DNA from: Phycisphaerales bacterium
GTDB lineage: Bacteria > Planctomycetota > Phycisphaerae > Phycisphaerales > UBA1924
Length of the DNA: 64,000 nt
Reading direction: 5' to 3'
Assembly (NCBI GenBank): GCA_020850415.1
Contig: JADZER010000073.1
Location: 1-64,000 of the forward strand
The notes beneath the pieces are model-generated. The model was given only the letters and a program-made list of their open reading frames with translations, was not told the origin of the DNA and did no database searches. Below, piece by piece: positions 9,694-17,896 of the stretch. Position 1 is the first letter of the stretch. Every line of letters starts with the position of its first letter. The translations under genes were made by a program, and so were the position numbers.

Positions 9694-10497
9694 ATGCGCC
9701 GAGACGCCCGCCTGCCCGCGTTCACGCTGATCGAGCTGCTGGTTGTGATCGCGATCATCGCGATCCTGATTGCGATCCTGCTGCCGGCGCTGGGGAAGGC
9801 CCGGGAGACGGCGCGGACGCTGACCTGCGGGTCGCAGCTGCGGCAGATTCACACGCTGATCGAGCAGTACCTGGTGGACTCGAAGGATGTCTACCCGCCG
9901 CACCGGTCGCCGGACAGCGGGACGCCGGACTCGCAGTGGTGGTGGGCGACGCTGCTGTACCCGACGGAGTTTGCGACGCGGGACGACCGGCGTCGGATGG
10001 ACTGGGATGTGATGGCGGCGCGGTACAAGCTGTTCAAGTGCTCGGAGGTGGGGGAGTTCAACCAGTGGGAGGGGATCAAGTGGGAGTGGCGGTTCAATGT
10101 TCACAAGGTGAGCTACGGGTACAACGCGTTCTGGCTGGGGTTTTATCCGTACGGGGCCGCGGACGCGAGGGGGATCGATAACTGGTGGGGGATGCGGGAC
10201 GGCAAGCACCTGCGGACGGTGCAGTCGATGCGGGCCGATCGGGTGTTCCGGCCGTCGGAGGTGATCTCGGTGGCGGACTCAAACCCCAAGCCGGACGGGC
10301 GCTGGTCGATGAGCCTGTGGCACCCGTACATCGACGCGGCGAAGGAGGGGGTGACGGTGCGGCATGGCGGGCGGGGGAATGTGATGCTGCTGGACGGGCA
10401 CTACGAGACGGTGAGTGATGACGAGGTGAATGACCCGGTGACGCGGCGTGACCGGTGGGATCCGCATTGGCCGGGGGAGGTGGGGCAGTGGTGGTGA
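9694..10497 (+). CDS. Prepilin-type N-terminal cleavage/methylation protein
   Basis: A type IV pilin/pseudopilin-like protein of 267 residues. The N-terminus has a short basic leader, then the prepilin peptidase site and hydrophobic helix [20 protein letters not shown], where cleavage would occur just before the Phe. The body contains Trp/Tyr-rich segments, and the C-terminus has [13 protein letters not shown], the H-x9-DG arrangement typical of the large planctomycete prepilin-like families. These proteins are presumed surface-assembled or secreted; individual functions are unknown. The enlarged prepilin peptidase encoded at 33897-35468 is a candidate processing enzyme. Start chosen so that a normal short leader precedes the cleavage site. 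Confidence 0.85.
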   Translation: MRRDARLPAFTLIELLVVIAIIAILIAILLPALGKARETARTLTCGSQLRQIHTLIEQYLVDSKDVYPPHRSPDSGTPDSQWWWATLLYPTEFATRDDRRRMDWDVMAARYKLFKCSEVGEFNQWEGIKWEWRFNVHKVSYGYNAFWLGFYPYGAADARGIDNWWGMRDGKHLRTVQSMRADRVFRPSEVISVADSNPKPDGRWSMSLWHPYIDAAKEGVTVRHGGRGNVMLLDGHYETVSDDEVNDPVTRRDRWDPHWPGEVGQWW

Positions 10498-10518
10498 GGG
10501 GGGCCAAAGGGCCAAAGT

Positions 10519-10579
10519 AGGAAAGCAGCAAAGCAGCAAAGCAGCAAAGCAGCAAAGCGGGAAAGCAGCAAAGCAGCAG
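10519..10579 (+). repeat. Tandem repeat of AAAGCAGC units between convergent genes
   Basis: About seven units of AAAGCAGC (one changed to AAAGCGGG) fill the gap between the prepilin-like gene and hmgA. They are A-rich compared with the surroundings and encode nothing convincing. Confidence 0.75.
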
Positions 10580-10590
10580 ATGAAGACGGG

Positions 10591-11874
10591 TCAGGTCCAG
10601 GTGTTGACGGGGCCTTCGCCTTTGTCCTTTGCGCCGGCGGCGCGGACTTCGCCGGGGGCGTGGTGGTCGGAGCGCCAGCTCTCGGGGTAGGCGGGGTCGT
10701 CGATCTGGAGGGCGTACTTGGTGGGGAAGAGGGGGCGGAAGGTGTCGCACATGACGGCGAGTTCGTCGGTGGCCTTCTTGCCCAGGCTGGCCTCGACGGT
10801 GCCGGGGTGGGGGCCGTGGGGGATGCCCTGGGGGTGGAGGCTGACGGAGCCTGACTCGATGCCGCGGCGGGCCTTGTAGTTGCCCTCGACATAGTAGAGG
10901 ACCTCGTCGGAGTCGATGTTGGAGTGGTTGTAGGGGATGGGGATGGCCTCGGGGTGGAAGTCGAGGACGCGGGGGCAGAAGGAGCAGATGACGAAGTTGT
11001 GCCCCTCGAAGGTCTGGTGGATGGGGGGCGGCATGTGGACCTTGCCGACGATGGGGGCGAAGTCGTCGATGTTGAAGCAGTAGGGGTAGTAGCAGCCGTC
11101 CCAGCCGACGACATCGAGGGGGTGGTAGGGGTAGGTGTAGCCGTGGACGGTGTCGCGGGCCTTGATGCGGACCTCGAAGCTGCCCTTCTGGTCGAAGGTC
11201 ATGGGCGTCTCGGGGATGCGCAGGTCGCGCTCGCAGTAGGGGGCGTGCTCGAGGAACTGCGCGGTCTTCTTCGAGACATAGCGTTTGGGCGGGAGGAAGT
11301 GGCTGGTGTTCATCGTTTCGAAGAGGAGGAACTTGCCCAGGGGCATCGCGTCGGCGGCGATGCCCTCGGGGCGGTCCTGGTCGCGGAGCGTGTTGAACTC
11401 GATCCTGTAGATGACGCCCTTGGGGATGATGATGTAGTCCTTGGGGCGGAACTTGAGCGTGCCGAACATGGTGTGGACGGTGCCCGAGCCGTAGTGGATG
11501 AAGTAGAGCTCGTCGCCCTGGCCGTTCTTGTAGTGGTAGGTCATCTGCTCGGCGGGCTGGCAGACGGACATCTCGACATCGGCGTTGCCGAGGATGACGC
11601 GCCGGCCCTTGACCGGGTCGCCCTCGGCCCTGATGGGGGCGGTCTTGAGGTGCATCATCCGCATGGTGTTCTGCTCGACGAACTCGGTCTTGGTCGAGTA
11701 GAGGGGCTTCCAGCCGGCGACCTGGGTGGGGGGGTGGATGTGGTAGAGCGTGCTGGTGGGGCCGTCGAAGCCTTCGGTGCCGAAGACTTCCTCGGAGTAG
11801 AGGGCGCCGTCCGGTCGGCGGAACTGGATGTGGCGGGTCCGGGGGATCTCCCCGAGCTTGGTGTAGTACGGCAT
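10591..11874 (-). CDS. hmgA: Homogentisate 1,2-dioxygenase
   Basis: Ring-cleaving non-haem iron dioxygenase of tyrosine/phenylalanine breakdown, converting homogentisate to maleylacetoacetate in the cytosol. The 427-residue length and the cupin-like core fit the family. The iron ligands are expected in NHSNIDSDEVLYYVEGN (His and Glu) and in HPQGIPHGPHPG. Other blocks typical of the family are YHIHPPT near the N-terminus and QTFEGHNFVICSFCPR. No other tyrosine catabolic gene is in the window. A TACAAT -10 box at 11932-11937 on the minus strand suggests a leader of about 50 nt. Confidence 0.85.
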   Translation of the reverse strand: MPYYTKLGEIPRTRHIQFRRPDGALYSEEVFGTEGFDGPTSTLYHIHPPTQVAGWKPLYSTKTEFVEQNTMRMMHLKTAPIRAEGDPVKGRRVILGNADVEMSVCQPAEQMTYHYKNGQGDELYFIHYGSGTVHTMFGTLKFRPKDYIIIPKGVIYRIEFNTLRDQDRPEGIAADAMPLGKFLLFETMNTSHFLPPKRYVSKKTAQFLEHAPYCERDLRIPETPMTFDQKGSFEVRIKARDTVHGYTYPYHPLDVVGWDGCYYPYCFNIDDFAPIVGKVHMPPPIHQTFEGHNFVICSFCPRVLDFHPEAIPIPYNHSNIDSDEVLYYVEGNYKARRGIESGSVSLHPQGIPHGPHPGTVEASLGKKATDELAVMCDTFRPLFPTKYALQIDDPAYPESWRSDHHAPGEVRAAGAKDKGEGPVNTWT

Positions 11875-11931
11875 GGTCGCGGGTCCTCGTTCTTCCCCGA
11901 GCCGCGGGGGCTGGGGAGGGGGTTCGAGGGC

Positions 11932-11937
11932 ATTGTA
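11932..11937 (-). promoter_or_regulatory. Putative -10 box of hmgA
   Basis: Reads TACAAT on the minus strand. Predicted transcription start is about 50 nt upstream of the hmgA ATG. Confidence 0.4.
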
Positions 11938-12025
11938 TGAGGCGGGCGCGGAGGATGTCCGTCGGCCCGGGCGGCGCGGCGGGGCGGGGGGAAATCCGCG
12001 GGATTTGACGCCCGAGCGGTGCGTG

Positions 12026-12703
12026 TCAGTGGTGGGCGGAGGGCCTGCGGGGGCGTCGGGCCGGGACGAGCATCGCGGGGGCGAGGAGGGCGAGGCTCAT
12101 CGGCGCGGGGAGCTGGAGGGTGAAGTCCCACGGGGTCCAGGCGGCCTGGCCGGAGCCCGAGCCGGAGTCGAAGTCGTACTCGATCGCCCACTCCGCGAAG
12201 AGGGTGTAGACGCCGGGGTCGAGCACGCCGGACTCGGCGTGGTGGCCGCTCGAGACCCCGAAGGACACTCCGGGGCCTGAGACCCACACGGTCGCGGGCT
12301 CGGTGACGGCGCCTGTGAAGTCGTAGGGGACCGACTGGTTGACCTGGAACTCGACGGACATGTACGAGGAGAGGCGCAGCACGCCGGTCGCGAGCCCGCT
12401 GGAGACATTGTACTGGAAGGCGGCGGTGGTCTGGCCCCGGAGGTCGAGCGGTGAGACCAGCGAGGCGTGGCCGGCCTGTGCGGCTATGAAGAACGGGTTG
12501 ATCGGCTCGGCGGCGATGTCGATGGAGGCGGTGAACGGCCCGGCTTCGTTGGTGCCGAACGACTGGGTGTCGGTGTCGAACGCGTCGTCCCAGTAGAGGT
12601 GGACATACCCGTCGATCGAGCGGGTGGTCGAGAGAATGTCGACGATGTCGGCCTGGGCGGCGGTGCAGGGCGCCAGCAGGGCGAGTGCGAGAACCGTGCG
12701 CAT
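12026..12703 (-). CDS. Secreted protein with PEP-CTERM-like C-terminal sorting signal
   Basis: Unrecognised exported protein of 225 residues. The first 18 residues (MRTVLALALLAPCTAAQA) form a Sec signal peptide with cleavage likely after AQA. The body is rich in beta-favouring residues, Gly and Ser. The C-terminus, LPAPMSLALLAPAML followed by ARRPRRP, has the Pro motif, hydrophobic helix and Arg tail of PEP-CTERM-type sorting signals, so the protein is probably handed to an exosortase-like enzyme and anchored or released at the surface. The start is set by the signal peptide and an AGGAGG ribosome site about 7 nt upstream. A palindrome overlaps its -10 box (12819-12837). Confidence 0.7.
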   Translation of the reverse strand: MRTVLALALLAPCTAAQADIVDILSTTRSIDGYVHLYWDDAFDTDTQSFGTNEAGPFTASIDIAAEPINPFFIAAQAGHASLVSPLDLRGQTTAAFQYNVSSGLATGVLRLSSYMSVEFQVNQSVPYDFTGAVTEPATVWVSGPGVSFGVSSGHHAESGVLDPGVYTLFAEWAIEYDFDSGSGSGQAAWTPWDFTLQLPAPMSLALLAPAMLVPARRPRRPSAHH

Positions 12704-12818
12704 GACTCTCCTCCTTCGGGTCGTCTGACGCCCGGCTGGCCGCGGGAGGGGTGCCGCTGACGGATCACGAGTCCGACGGGGAGCCCGGCGGATCGGGCGT
12801 CCGGATCCGGCGCCATTG

Positions 12819-12837
12819 TATGGCGCCGCGCGGAAAA
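12819..12837 (-). promoter_or_regulatory. Palindrome overlapping a -10 box (candidate operator)
   Basis: GGCGCCAT-TGT-ATGGCGCC is a perfect 8-bp inverted repeat. Its centre contains TACAAT on the minus strand (12825-12830), the best -10 box for the PEP-CTERM-like gene, giving a leader of roughly 115 nt. A dimeric repressor could sit here; a cruciform or RNA hairpin at the very 5' end is the alternative. Confidence 0.4.
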
Positions 12838-12892
12838 GAAACCACAAATATCCGGAATACGCCTGAGGGGCTGGGGCGGGGGGCGGCTGCTG

Positions 12893-13276
12893 TCAGGGCG
12901 ATGGCGGGTGCCTGGGGCGTTTGGCGCGTGGGTCGAACAGGCCGTCGCTGAGCGCGAGCAGCCCCGTCACGCCGAGGACGAGGGCCATCAGTTGGTTGTG
13001 GATGACGAGCCACATGACGGCGGCGAGGGCGAGCAGGGCGGCGCTGGCGGTGAATGGGCGGGCTCTGGCGGGCGGGAGGGTGGCGATGGGGATTGCCGCG
13101 AGGATTGCGAGGTTGACCCAGGCGACCTGGGGGAGGGGTCTCCAGACGCCGAGGGTCCAGACGAGGGCGTAGGCGGCGAGCCAGATGGCGCAGGTTGCCG
13201 CACGCTTGGGGAGGGGGTCGGCGGAGCGCGGCGCGCTGGCTTGGGGCCGGTCTGGTGGGGTCGGCTGTTCTGTCAT
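12893..13276 (-). CDS. Small membrane protein of unknown function
   Basis: 127 residues. A Pro-rich, polar N-terminus of about 30 residues is followed by four hydrophobic segments (AATCAIWLAAYALVWTLGVW, VNLAILAAIPIATL, ASAALLALAAVMWLVI, LMALVLGVTGLLAL) and a basic tail. No family is recognised. It starts 24 bp after the stop of the AOS-family gene on the same strand and probably belongs to that transcript. Confidence 0.55.
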   Translation of the reverse strand: MTEQPTPPDRPQASAPRSADPLPKRAATCAIWLAAYALVWTLGVWRPLPQVAWVNLAILAAIPIATLPPARARPFTASAALLALAAVMWLVIHNQLMALVLGVTGLLALSDGLFDPRAKRPRHPPSP

Positions 13277-13299
13277 TCGGCATCCCCTGCGGTGTTCGA

Positions 13300-14463
13300 T
13301 CAGCCTACCGCGCAGCCTGCGCTGGGGTTGCGGGCTGGCAGGGCGTCACGCGCGGGGAGCGGGGCGGAGATCCGGGCGGCGAGGGCGCCGAGGAGGTCGT
13401 CGATCTGGCGGGGCGTGTGCTCGGCGTTGACGGAGAGGCGGAAGAAGGTCTCGGCGGGGCCGCCGGGGTAGCGGATGAGGGGCAGGGCGAAACCGTCGGT
13501 GAGAAGGGCGGCGTTGAGCTGCTGCATCTCGGCAAGGGGGCCGGTGATAAAGGCGGCGATCTGGGTCGGGGGGGTGCCGACCCGGGGGAGCAGGCCCATG
13601 GAGACGAGCCCGGCGCGGACGCGCTTGGCGTTGGCGGTCAGGCGGTCGACGCGGGTGGGGTCGGCCTGGAGGATGGCCAGGGAGGTGCGGGTGGCTTCGG
13701 CCATGGCGGGGGCGATGGGGGTGGTGCAGACATAGGCGACGGCGCGAGCGCAGCGGGCGATGTCGTCGTGGCGCCCGGCGACCACGCCGCCGGCGGCGCC
13801 GAAGCCCTTGGCGAGGCTGGAGGTGATGACGATGCGGGGGTCGTCGATGCCGGCGTGGGCGACCGAGCCGCGCCCGCCGGGGCCGATGGCGGCCAGGCCG
13901 TGGCAGTCGTCGACGAGCAGGCGGTCGTCGGGGGCGAGCTGGTTGAGCAGTTCGTCGAGGTGAGCGGGCTCGCCGTCGGCGGTGAAGACGCCGTCGGTCA
14001 TGACGACGGCGCGGCCGGGCCTGATGGCGGCGAGGGCGCGGGCGAGCGAGGCTTGGTCGGCGTGTTCGAACCGGCTGATGGCGAGGCCGGCGGTGCGTGA
14101 CGCGTCGGGCATGCTGGAGTGGGCGCGGCTGTCTATGACGGCGTGGGTGCAGCCTGCCGCGGCGAGGCCCTGGCAGGCGGAGATGTTCGCGAGGTAACCG
14201 TCGGGGACGAGGAGGGCCCTGTCGACGCGGAGGAAGTGCGCCAGTTCGGCCTCGAGGAGGTCGTGGGGGACGGCGTTGCCGGTGGTTTCGCGGCTGGCGG
14301 TGGAGCTGAGGCCGTACCGCTCCATGGCCTCGGCGGCGGCTCTGCGGACGCGGGGGTGGTTTGAGAGCCCCATGTAGTTGCAGCCGCCGAAGGCGGTGAC
14401 GGTGCGTCCGTCGGCGAGGGTGATTGAGGTGGCGTCGCAGGCTGCGAAGGGTGTTGCGGGCAT
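13300..14463 (-). CDS. Alpha-oxoamine synthase family PLP enzyme (BioF/Kbl-like)
   Basis: 387 residues, fold type I PLP enzyme of the family that condenses an amino acid with an acyl-CoA (8-amino-7-oxononanoate synthase, glycine C-acetyltransferase, serine palmitoyltransferase). Visible are FGGCNYMGLSNHPRV near the N-terminus, STASRETTGN, the PLP-phosphate/ring contacts DDCHGLAAIG, and the Schiff-base Lys in SSLAKGFGAAGG. The start MPATPFAACD fits the family. No other biotin genes are near. Its neighbours are an amino-acid dehydrogenase-like protein and a Dabb lipoprotein, so bioF, kbl or a lipid-synthesis role are all possible and I leave the symbol blank. Confidence 0.8.
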   Translation of the reverse strand: MPATPFAACDATSITLADGRTVTAFGGCNYMGLSNHPRVRRAAAEAMERYGLSSTASRETTGNAVPHDLLEAELAHFLRVDRALLVPDGYLANISACQGLAAAGCTHAVIDSRAHSSMPDASRTAGLAISRFEHADQASLARALAAIRPGRAVVMTDGVFTADGEPAHLDELLNQLAPDDRLLVDDCHGLAAIGPGGRGSVAHAGIDDPRIVITSSLAKGFGAAGGVVAGRHDDIARCARAVAYVCTTPIAPAMAEATRTSLAILQADPTRVDRLTANAKRVRAGLVSMGLLPRVGTPPTQIAAFITGPLAEMQQLNAALLTDGFALPLIRYPGGPAETFFRLSVNAEHTPRQIDDLLGALAARISAPLPARDALPARNPSAGCAVG

Positions 14464-14540
14464 GGGGCGTCCGTGGCGGGTCGGATGGCGGTGCTGGTCG
14501 GGTGGTCGGCGGGTGATCGGCGACCTTGGGGGCTGATCCG

Positions 14541-15542
14541 TCAGCCCGGCAGATGGTATCGGCAGGATGGCATCCCGATCGTTCGCATTGTGTGCAAACC
14601 GGGCGGGGCGGCCATCAGCGGCTCGATGACATTGAGGGTGGTGGCGCAGGTGGCCCGATCGCCGTGCAGCCCGCCGCGGAGCATCAGGTCGATCGGGGGG
14701 TCGGAGTCGAGGCGGACGCGGTCGTGCGGGTCGGCCTGGCCGATGGCGGCGACGAACTCGAGCCGGACCCGCTCGAGCCCGGCGGCGTCCCAGCCGGTGG
14801 CGACCTGGCGGACACCGGCGATGCCGTCCATGCCGATGTCGCCCAGCTCGCATCGGAGGGGCTGGGCGGTCCGGACCGGCTCGAGCGACTCCTCCCATCG
14901 GGCGATCGTCCAGCCGAGGGCCTCGGCGAGGAAGTGGAGGCTCTCCCCCAGGCCGACATGGCGGAGGGAGCCGTCGGCGACTCGGGCGGCGAAGCGCTCG
15001 TCGGTGTGGCCGGCGCCGATCTTCTGCTGGAACCGGACGCGCCGGGTGGAGGCGTCCTGGACCCGCCAGACCTCCGCGTGCCGGACGGTGCGGCAGGCCG
15101 CGGAGGCGAGCGCGGGGAGCGTGTCCATGAGGAAGCCTGGGTTGACGCCGGTGCCGAGGAGTCGCCCGGCGTGTGCCTTGGCGAGCTGGTCGAGCTCCGC
15201 GGCCAGCTGGGGGTGGCGCAGCCCGGGGTGGATGAGTTCCTCGCAGGTGCTGACGACGGTCATGCCGTGGGAGAGCAGGAGGCGGAAGGTGGGGGCGCAC
15301 TTGGCCAGGTCGGAGGAGGTTGTCACGATGGCCGCGTCGATCGGCCGGGGGAGGTCTTGTGCGTCGAGGCTGGGGGCGACGGTCACGGCGGGGTCGGCCC
15401 CCTCGACCAGGTCGGCGAGCGGTCGGCCGGCGAGTTCGGGGTGGGGGTCGATGGCGGCGACGACCCGGCCGAGGGCGCGGGTGTGGACATCGCGGGCGAT
15501 CATCCGTCCGAGTGGGCCGAGCCCGATGTGCAGGATCCGCAT
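14541..15542 (-). CDS. NAD(P)-dependent dehydrogenase, DapB / 2,4-diaminopentanoate dehydrogenase-like
   Basis: 333 residues. It has an N-terminal Rossmann motif (RILHIGLGPLGRMIA), a segment VVSTCEELIHP, and GTGVNPGFLMDTLP, a block shared with 2,4-diaminopentanoate dehydrogenases of ornithine degradation and more distantly with dihydrodipicolinate reductase. The substrate is unproven. The gene starts 4 bp after the stop of the Dabb lipoprotein gene (TGAGCCAATG), so it is very likely co-transcribed. The next gene downstream encodes an AOS-family PLP enzyme. In-frame codons upstream overlap the Dabb gene and lack family character. Confidence 0.75.
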   Translation of the reverse strand: MRILHIGLGPLGRMIARDVHTRALGRVVAAIDPHPELAGRPLADLVEGADPAVTVAPSLDAQDLPRPIDAAIVTTSSDLAKCAPTFRLLLSHGMTVVSTCEELIHPGLRHPQLAAELDQLAKAHAGRLLGTGVNPGFLMDTLPALASAACRTVRHAEVWRVQDASTRRVRFQQKIGAGHTDERFAARVADGSLRHVGLGESLHFLAEALGWTIARWEESLEPVRTAQPLRCELGDIGMDGIAGVRQVATGWDAAGLERVRLEFVAAIGQADPHDRVRLDSDPPIDLMLRGGLHGDRATCATTLNVIEPLMAAPPGLHTMRTIGMPSCRYHLPG

Positions 15543-15546
15543 TGGC

Positions 15547-16008
15547 TCATCTCCCGTGTGCGTCTGGCGGGGTTGTGAAGCTCGCGTCGTGGATGTCGTA
15601 GACCTTGAACCACTCGAAGCGGTCCTTCCATCTGGAGACGAGCGAGGTGTGCTCCGGATGGGTGAGGTAGGCGGCGTAGTCCCCGGCATCGGCGAAGCCG
15701 ACATAGACGCAGGCGTCGTACGCGGTCTCAACGGAGGGACGGCCGGCGTCGAGGTGTCGGCCGGCGAAGAGGCTGATCACACCGGGGATGCGTCCGAGCG
15801 TCTCGCGGCTCTCGGTGACCAGGGCGTCGGCCTCTGCGGGGTTCTTGAGCTTGAAGAAGACCAGGTGGTTCAGCGACGCGGGGGTGGCTGGATGCGCGAT
15901 GGTGGTGGGCGGCCCGGACGGATGGTGTGAGCCGCAGGCCGCGAGGGAGAGGATGAGGGCGGTGGGGGCGAGCCAACAGAGCCGTGATGTCGGGCATGAT
16001 GTGCGCAT
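15547..16008 (-). CDS. Dabb (stress-responsive A/B barrel) domain lipoprotein
   Basis: 153 residues. A signal sequence ends in the lipobox LAAC (LILSLAACGS), predicting a lipid-anchored protein. The remainder (LNHLVFFKLKNPAEADAL ... YVGFADAGDYAAYLTHPEH) matches the dimeric alpha-beta barrel Dabb fold: His and Phe in the first strand and the HPEH block are typical. Biochemical role unknown. Start chosen at the ATG that gives a normal lipoprotein signal. It is the first gene of a possible operon with 14541-15542, 13300-14463 and 12893-13276. The upstream gap 16009-16298 shows no other gene. Confidence 0.75.
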   Translation of the reverse strand: MRTSCPTSRLCWLAPTALILSLAACGSHHPSGPPTTIAHPATPASLNHLVFFKLKNPAEADALVTESRETLGRIPGVISLFAGRHLDAGRPSVETAYDACVYVGFADAGDYAAYLTHPEHTSLVSRWKDRFEWFKVYDIHDASFTTPPDAHGR

Positions 16009-16298
16009 GGCTGCTCCCGTGCGGGGGGCAGGGTATCCGGAGGTCTGGGGCTTTGCGCGGGTGTGGCGAGCGGTGAGGGGGCGGTTAGGGCGCCGAGATG
16101 CGATCGCCATAAAGAAAAACCCGGTCACGGTCTTTCGTCCGCGGCCGAGTCAAAGGAGGAGAGAGAGACAAGACAATGGAAAGGTGCCACGGAATCGGAC
16201 CTGTGCAAGGGAAGTGGGGGAGTTTTTCTGATTGTGGTGGTTGTGGCGGTTCCCGGGGGCTCTGGTTGGGGTTGGTGGCGTCGGTGGTGCGTGAAAGA

Positions 16299-16322
16299 AG
16301 CCCCGGGGGCGGGCCCGGGGCT
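16299..16322 (-). terminator. Intrinsic terminator after the superoxide dismutase gene
   Basis: Arms AGCCCCGGG and CCCGGGGCT (9 bp, 6-nt loop). On the minus strand the hairpin is followed by TTCTTTC, and it lies about 40 nt past the sod stop codon. Confidence 0.65.
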
Positions 16323-16362
16323 CGTGGGGATTCGTGGGGGGCGTGAGCCCTTCGGGGGGCGG

Positions 16363-17091
16363 TCAGCCGGCGACGCGTGCGAACAACGCCTCAACATGGG
16401 GCCAGTTGATGACCTTCATGAACGCGGCGACATAGTCGGCCCGGCGGTTCTGGTAGCGCAGGTAGTAGGCGTGCTCCCAGACATCGACGCCCAGCAGGGG
16501 CACGACGCCGGTCATCAGGAGCTTCTGCTGGCTCTCGCCCTGGAGGATCAGGAGGCGCCGGGAGATCGGCTCGAAGGCGAGCCAGCCCCAGCCGGAGCCC
16601 TCGACGGCGACGGCGGCGGCCTGGAACTGCCAGGCGAACTTGTCGAAGGAGGCGAAGTCGCGGTCGATGGCGGCGGCGAGGGCGCCGCCCGGCTGCCCGC
16701 CGCCGGTGGGCGACATGCCGAGCCAGAAGAGCGTGTGGTTGACATGTCCGGCGCCGTGGAAGGCGGCCTGCCTGGTCCAGTGCTGGATGAGGGAGGCGTC
16801 GCCGGCCTGGCGGGCTTCGGCCAGCTTGGCGAGGGCGGTGTTGAGCCCCTTGACATACGCGGCGTGGTGCTTGGTGTGGTGGATCTCCATGGTCTGTGCG
16901 TCGATGTGGGGCTCGAGCGCGTCGAAGGCGTAGGGGAGTGGGGGAAGGACATACTCGCCCTTGGCTTGGTCCCAGCCGAGGGCGAGCATGTCGGTGGCGG
17001 GCTCGGGCTGGTTGGCGGCGAACGCGGTGGCGCCGAGCAGTCCGAGGGCTCCGAGTGCGCTGCGACGATCGATCGATGGCGAATTGTCCAT
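16363..17091 (-). CDS. Fe/Mn superoxide dismutase with Tat-like signal
   Basis: Converts superoxide to peroxide and oxygen. The 242-residue protein carries all four metal ligands in their usual contexts: His in MEIHHTKHHAAYV, His in GHVNHTLFW, and Asp and His in DVWEHAYYL. The N-terminus SIDRRSALGALGLLGATAFA has the twin-arginine pattern, so the enzyme is probably exported folded with its metal to the periplasm or cell envelope, which is unusual for cytosolic Sod but seen in some lineages. Iron and manganese types cannot be separated by eye. Monocistronic, with a terminator downstream. Confidence 0.9.
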   Translation of the reverse strand: MDNSPSIDRRSALGALGLLGATAFAANQPEPATDMLALGWDQAKGEYVLPPLPYAFDALEPHIDAQTMEIHHTKHHAAYVKGLNTALAKLAEARQAGDASLIQHWTRQAAFHGAGHVNHTLFWLGMSPTGGGQPGGALAAAIDRDFASFDKFAWQFQAAAVAVEGSGWGWLAFEPISRRLLILQGESQQKLLMTGVVPLLGVDVWEHAYYLRYQNRRADYVAAFMKVINWPHVEALFARVAG

Positions 17092-17193
17092 GGCGTGGTC
17101 CTCTTTGCCGGTGAATGGTGAAGCCCGGGTGAGGCTAGGCGCGTTCGTTGGGCGGCTTTGGGATTGGTGTTTGGCGCGGGTTCGCGGCGTGGG

Positions 17194-17787
17194 TCAGCCG
17201 GACTGCTGGCGGCCCTCGATCGCGGCGATGAGGCACGCCGCGGCGAGGACCAGCAGCTCGTCCATCTCCGCGTGGTCGGCGTGGATGGCCACTCCCATGC
17301 GGTAGACGAAGGGGTTGATGTGGGTTCGCAGGGTCGCGATGTGCAGGCCGTCCTGGGAGGCGACCTCGAACTTCTGGGGGCTGAGGATGGCGAAGGCCTC
17401 GTGGAGCCTCCGGAGCACGGCGAGCATGGAGGAGTCTTCTGTCAGGGTGGCGAGCTGGGTTCCCGAGGGGCTGAAGATCATCCAGGAATCGCGGATGAAC
17501 GACCTGAGGCCTTTGCGCCGGAGGGAGCCGATGAGTTCGCCGGAGGGGAGGGCGACATCGTAGGTGGCGCCGAAATCCAGGATGCTGCGGGTCTTCATCG
17601 TGAGCAGCTCGGTGGACATGGACTCGTCGGTGTAGAGCCTGATGTCCTCGCGGAGCTTGAGGGCTTTCTGTCTGCAGAACGCGACGACATTGCCCGCGTC
17701 GTCGTAGACATGGAACGAGGCGCCGAAGATCTGGAAGACCTTGCGTCTGACGGTGTACTGCTCGCCGGGTGCGGGGGTGAAGGCCAT
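17194..17787 (-). CDS. LURP-one-related / Tubby-like domain protein
   Basis: 197 residues, no signal peptide. The alternating strands YTVRRKVFQIFGASFHVYDDAGN, GATYDVALPSGELIGSLRRKG and WMIFSPSGTQLATLTED follow the LURP-one-related (DUF567) pattern, a Tubby/scramblase-like beta-barrel that may bind phospholipid. Family function in bacteria is unknown. An AGGAGAA ribosome site precedes the ATG. Confidence 0.7.
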   Translation of the reverse strand: MAFTPAPGEQYTVRRKVFQIFGASFHVYDDAGNVVAFCRQKALKLREDIRLYTDESMSTELLTMKTRSILDFGATYDVALPSGELIGSLRRKGLRSFIRDSWMIFSPSGTQLATLTEDSSMLAVLRRLHEAFAILSPQKFEVASQDGLHIATLRTHINPFVYRMGVAIHADHAEMDELLVLAAACLIAAIEGRQQSG

Positions 17788-17841
17788 GCGGGGTTCTCCT
17801 GCGCCCGACGGCTCGGGGCGGCGGGCGGGAGCCTAACAAAG

Positions 17842-17864
17842 AGGGCAGCCCTTTGGGCTGCCCT
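17842..17864 (-). terminator. Intrinsic terminator of rpsB-tsf
   Basis: Perfect 10-bp arms AGGGCAGCCC and GGGCTGCCCT with a 3-nt loop, followed on the minus strand by CTTTGTT. It lies about 35 nt past the tsf stop. Confidence 0.8.
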
Positions 17865-17896
17865 GGCGGTGTGGGGTGTGCGAAGGGTGGGGCGGG

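Noticed and set aside
10519..10579. CRISPR or coding repeat
   Set aside because: 8-bp perfect tandem units without spacers; simple repeat.
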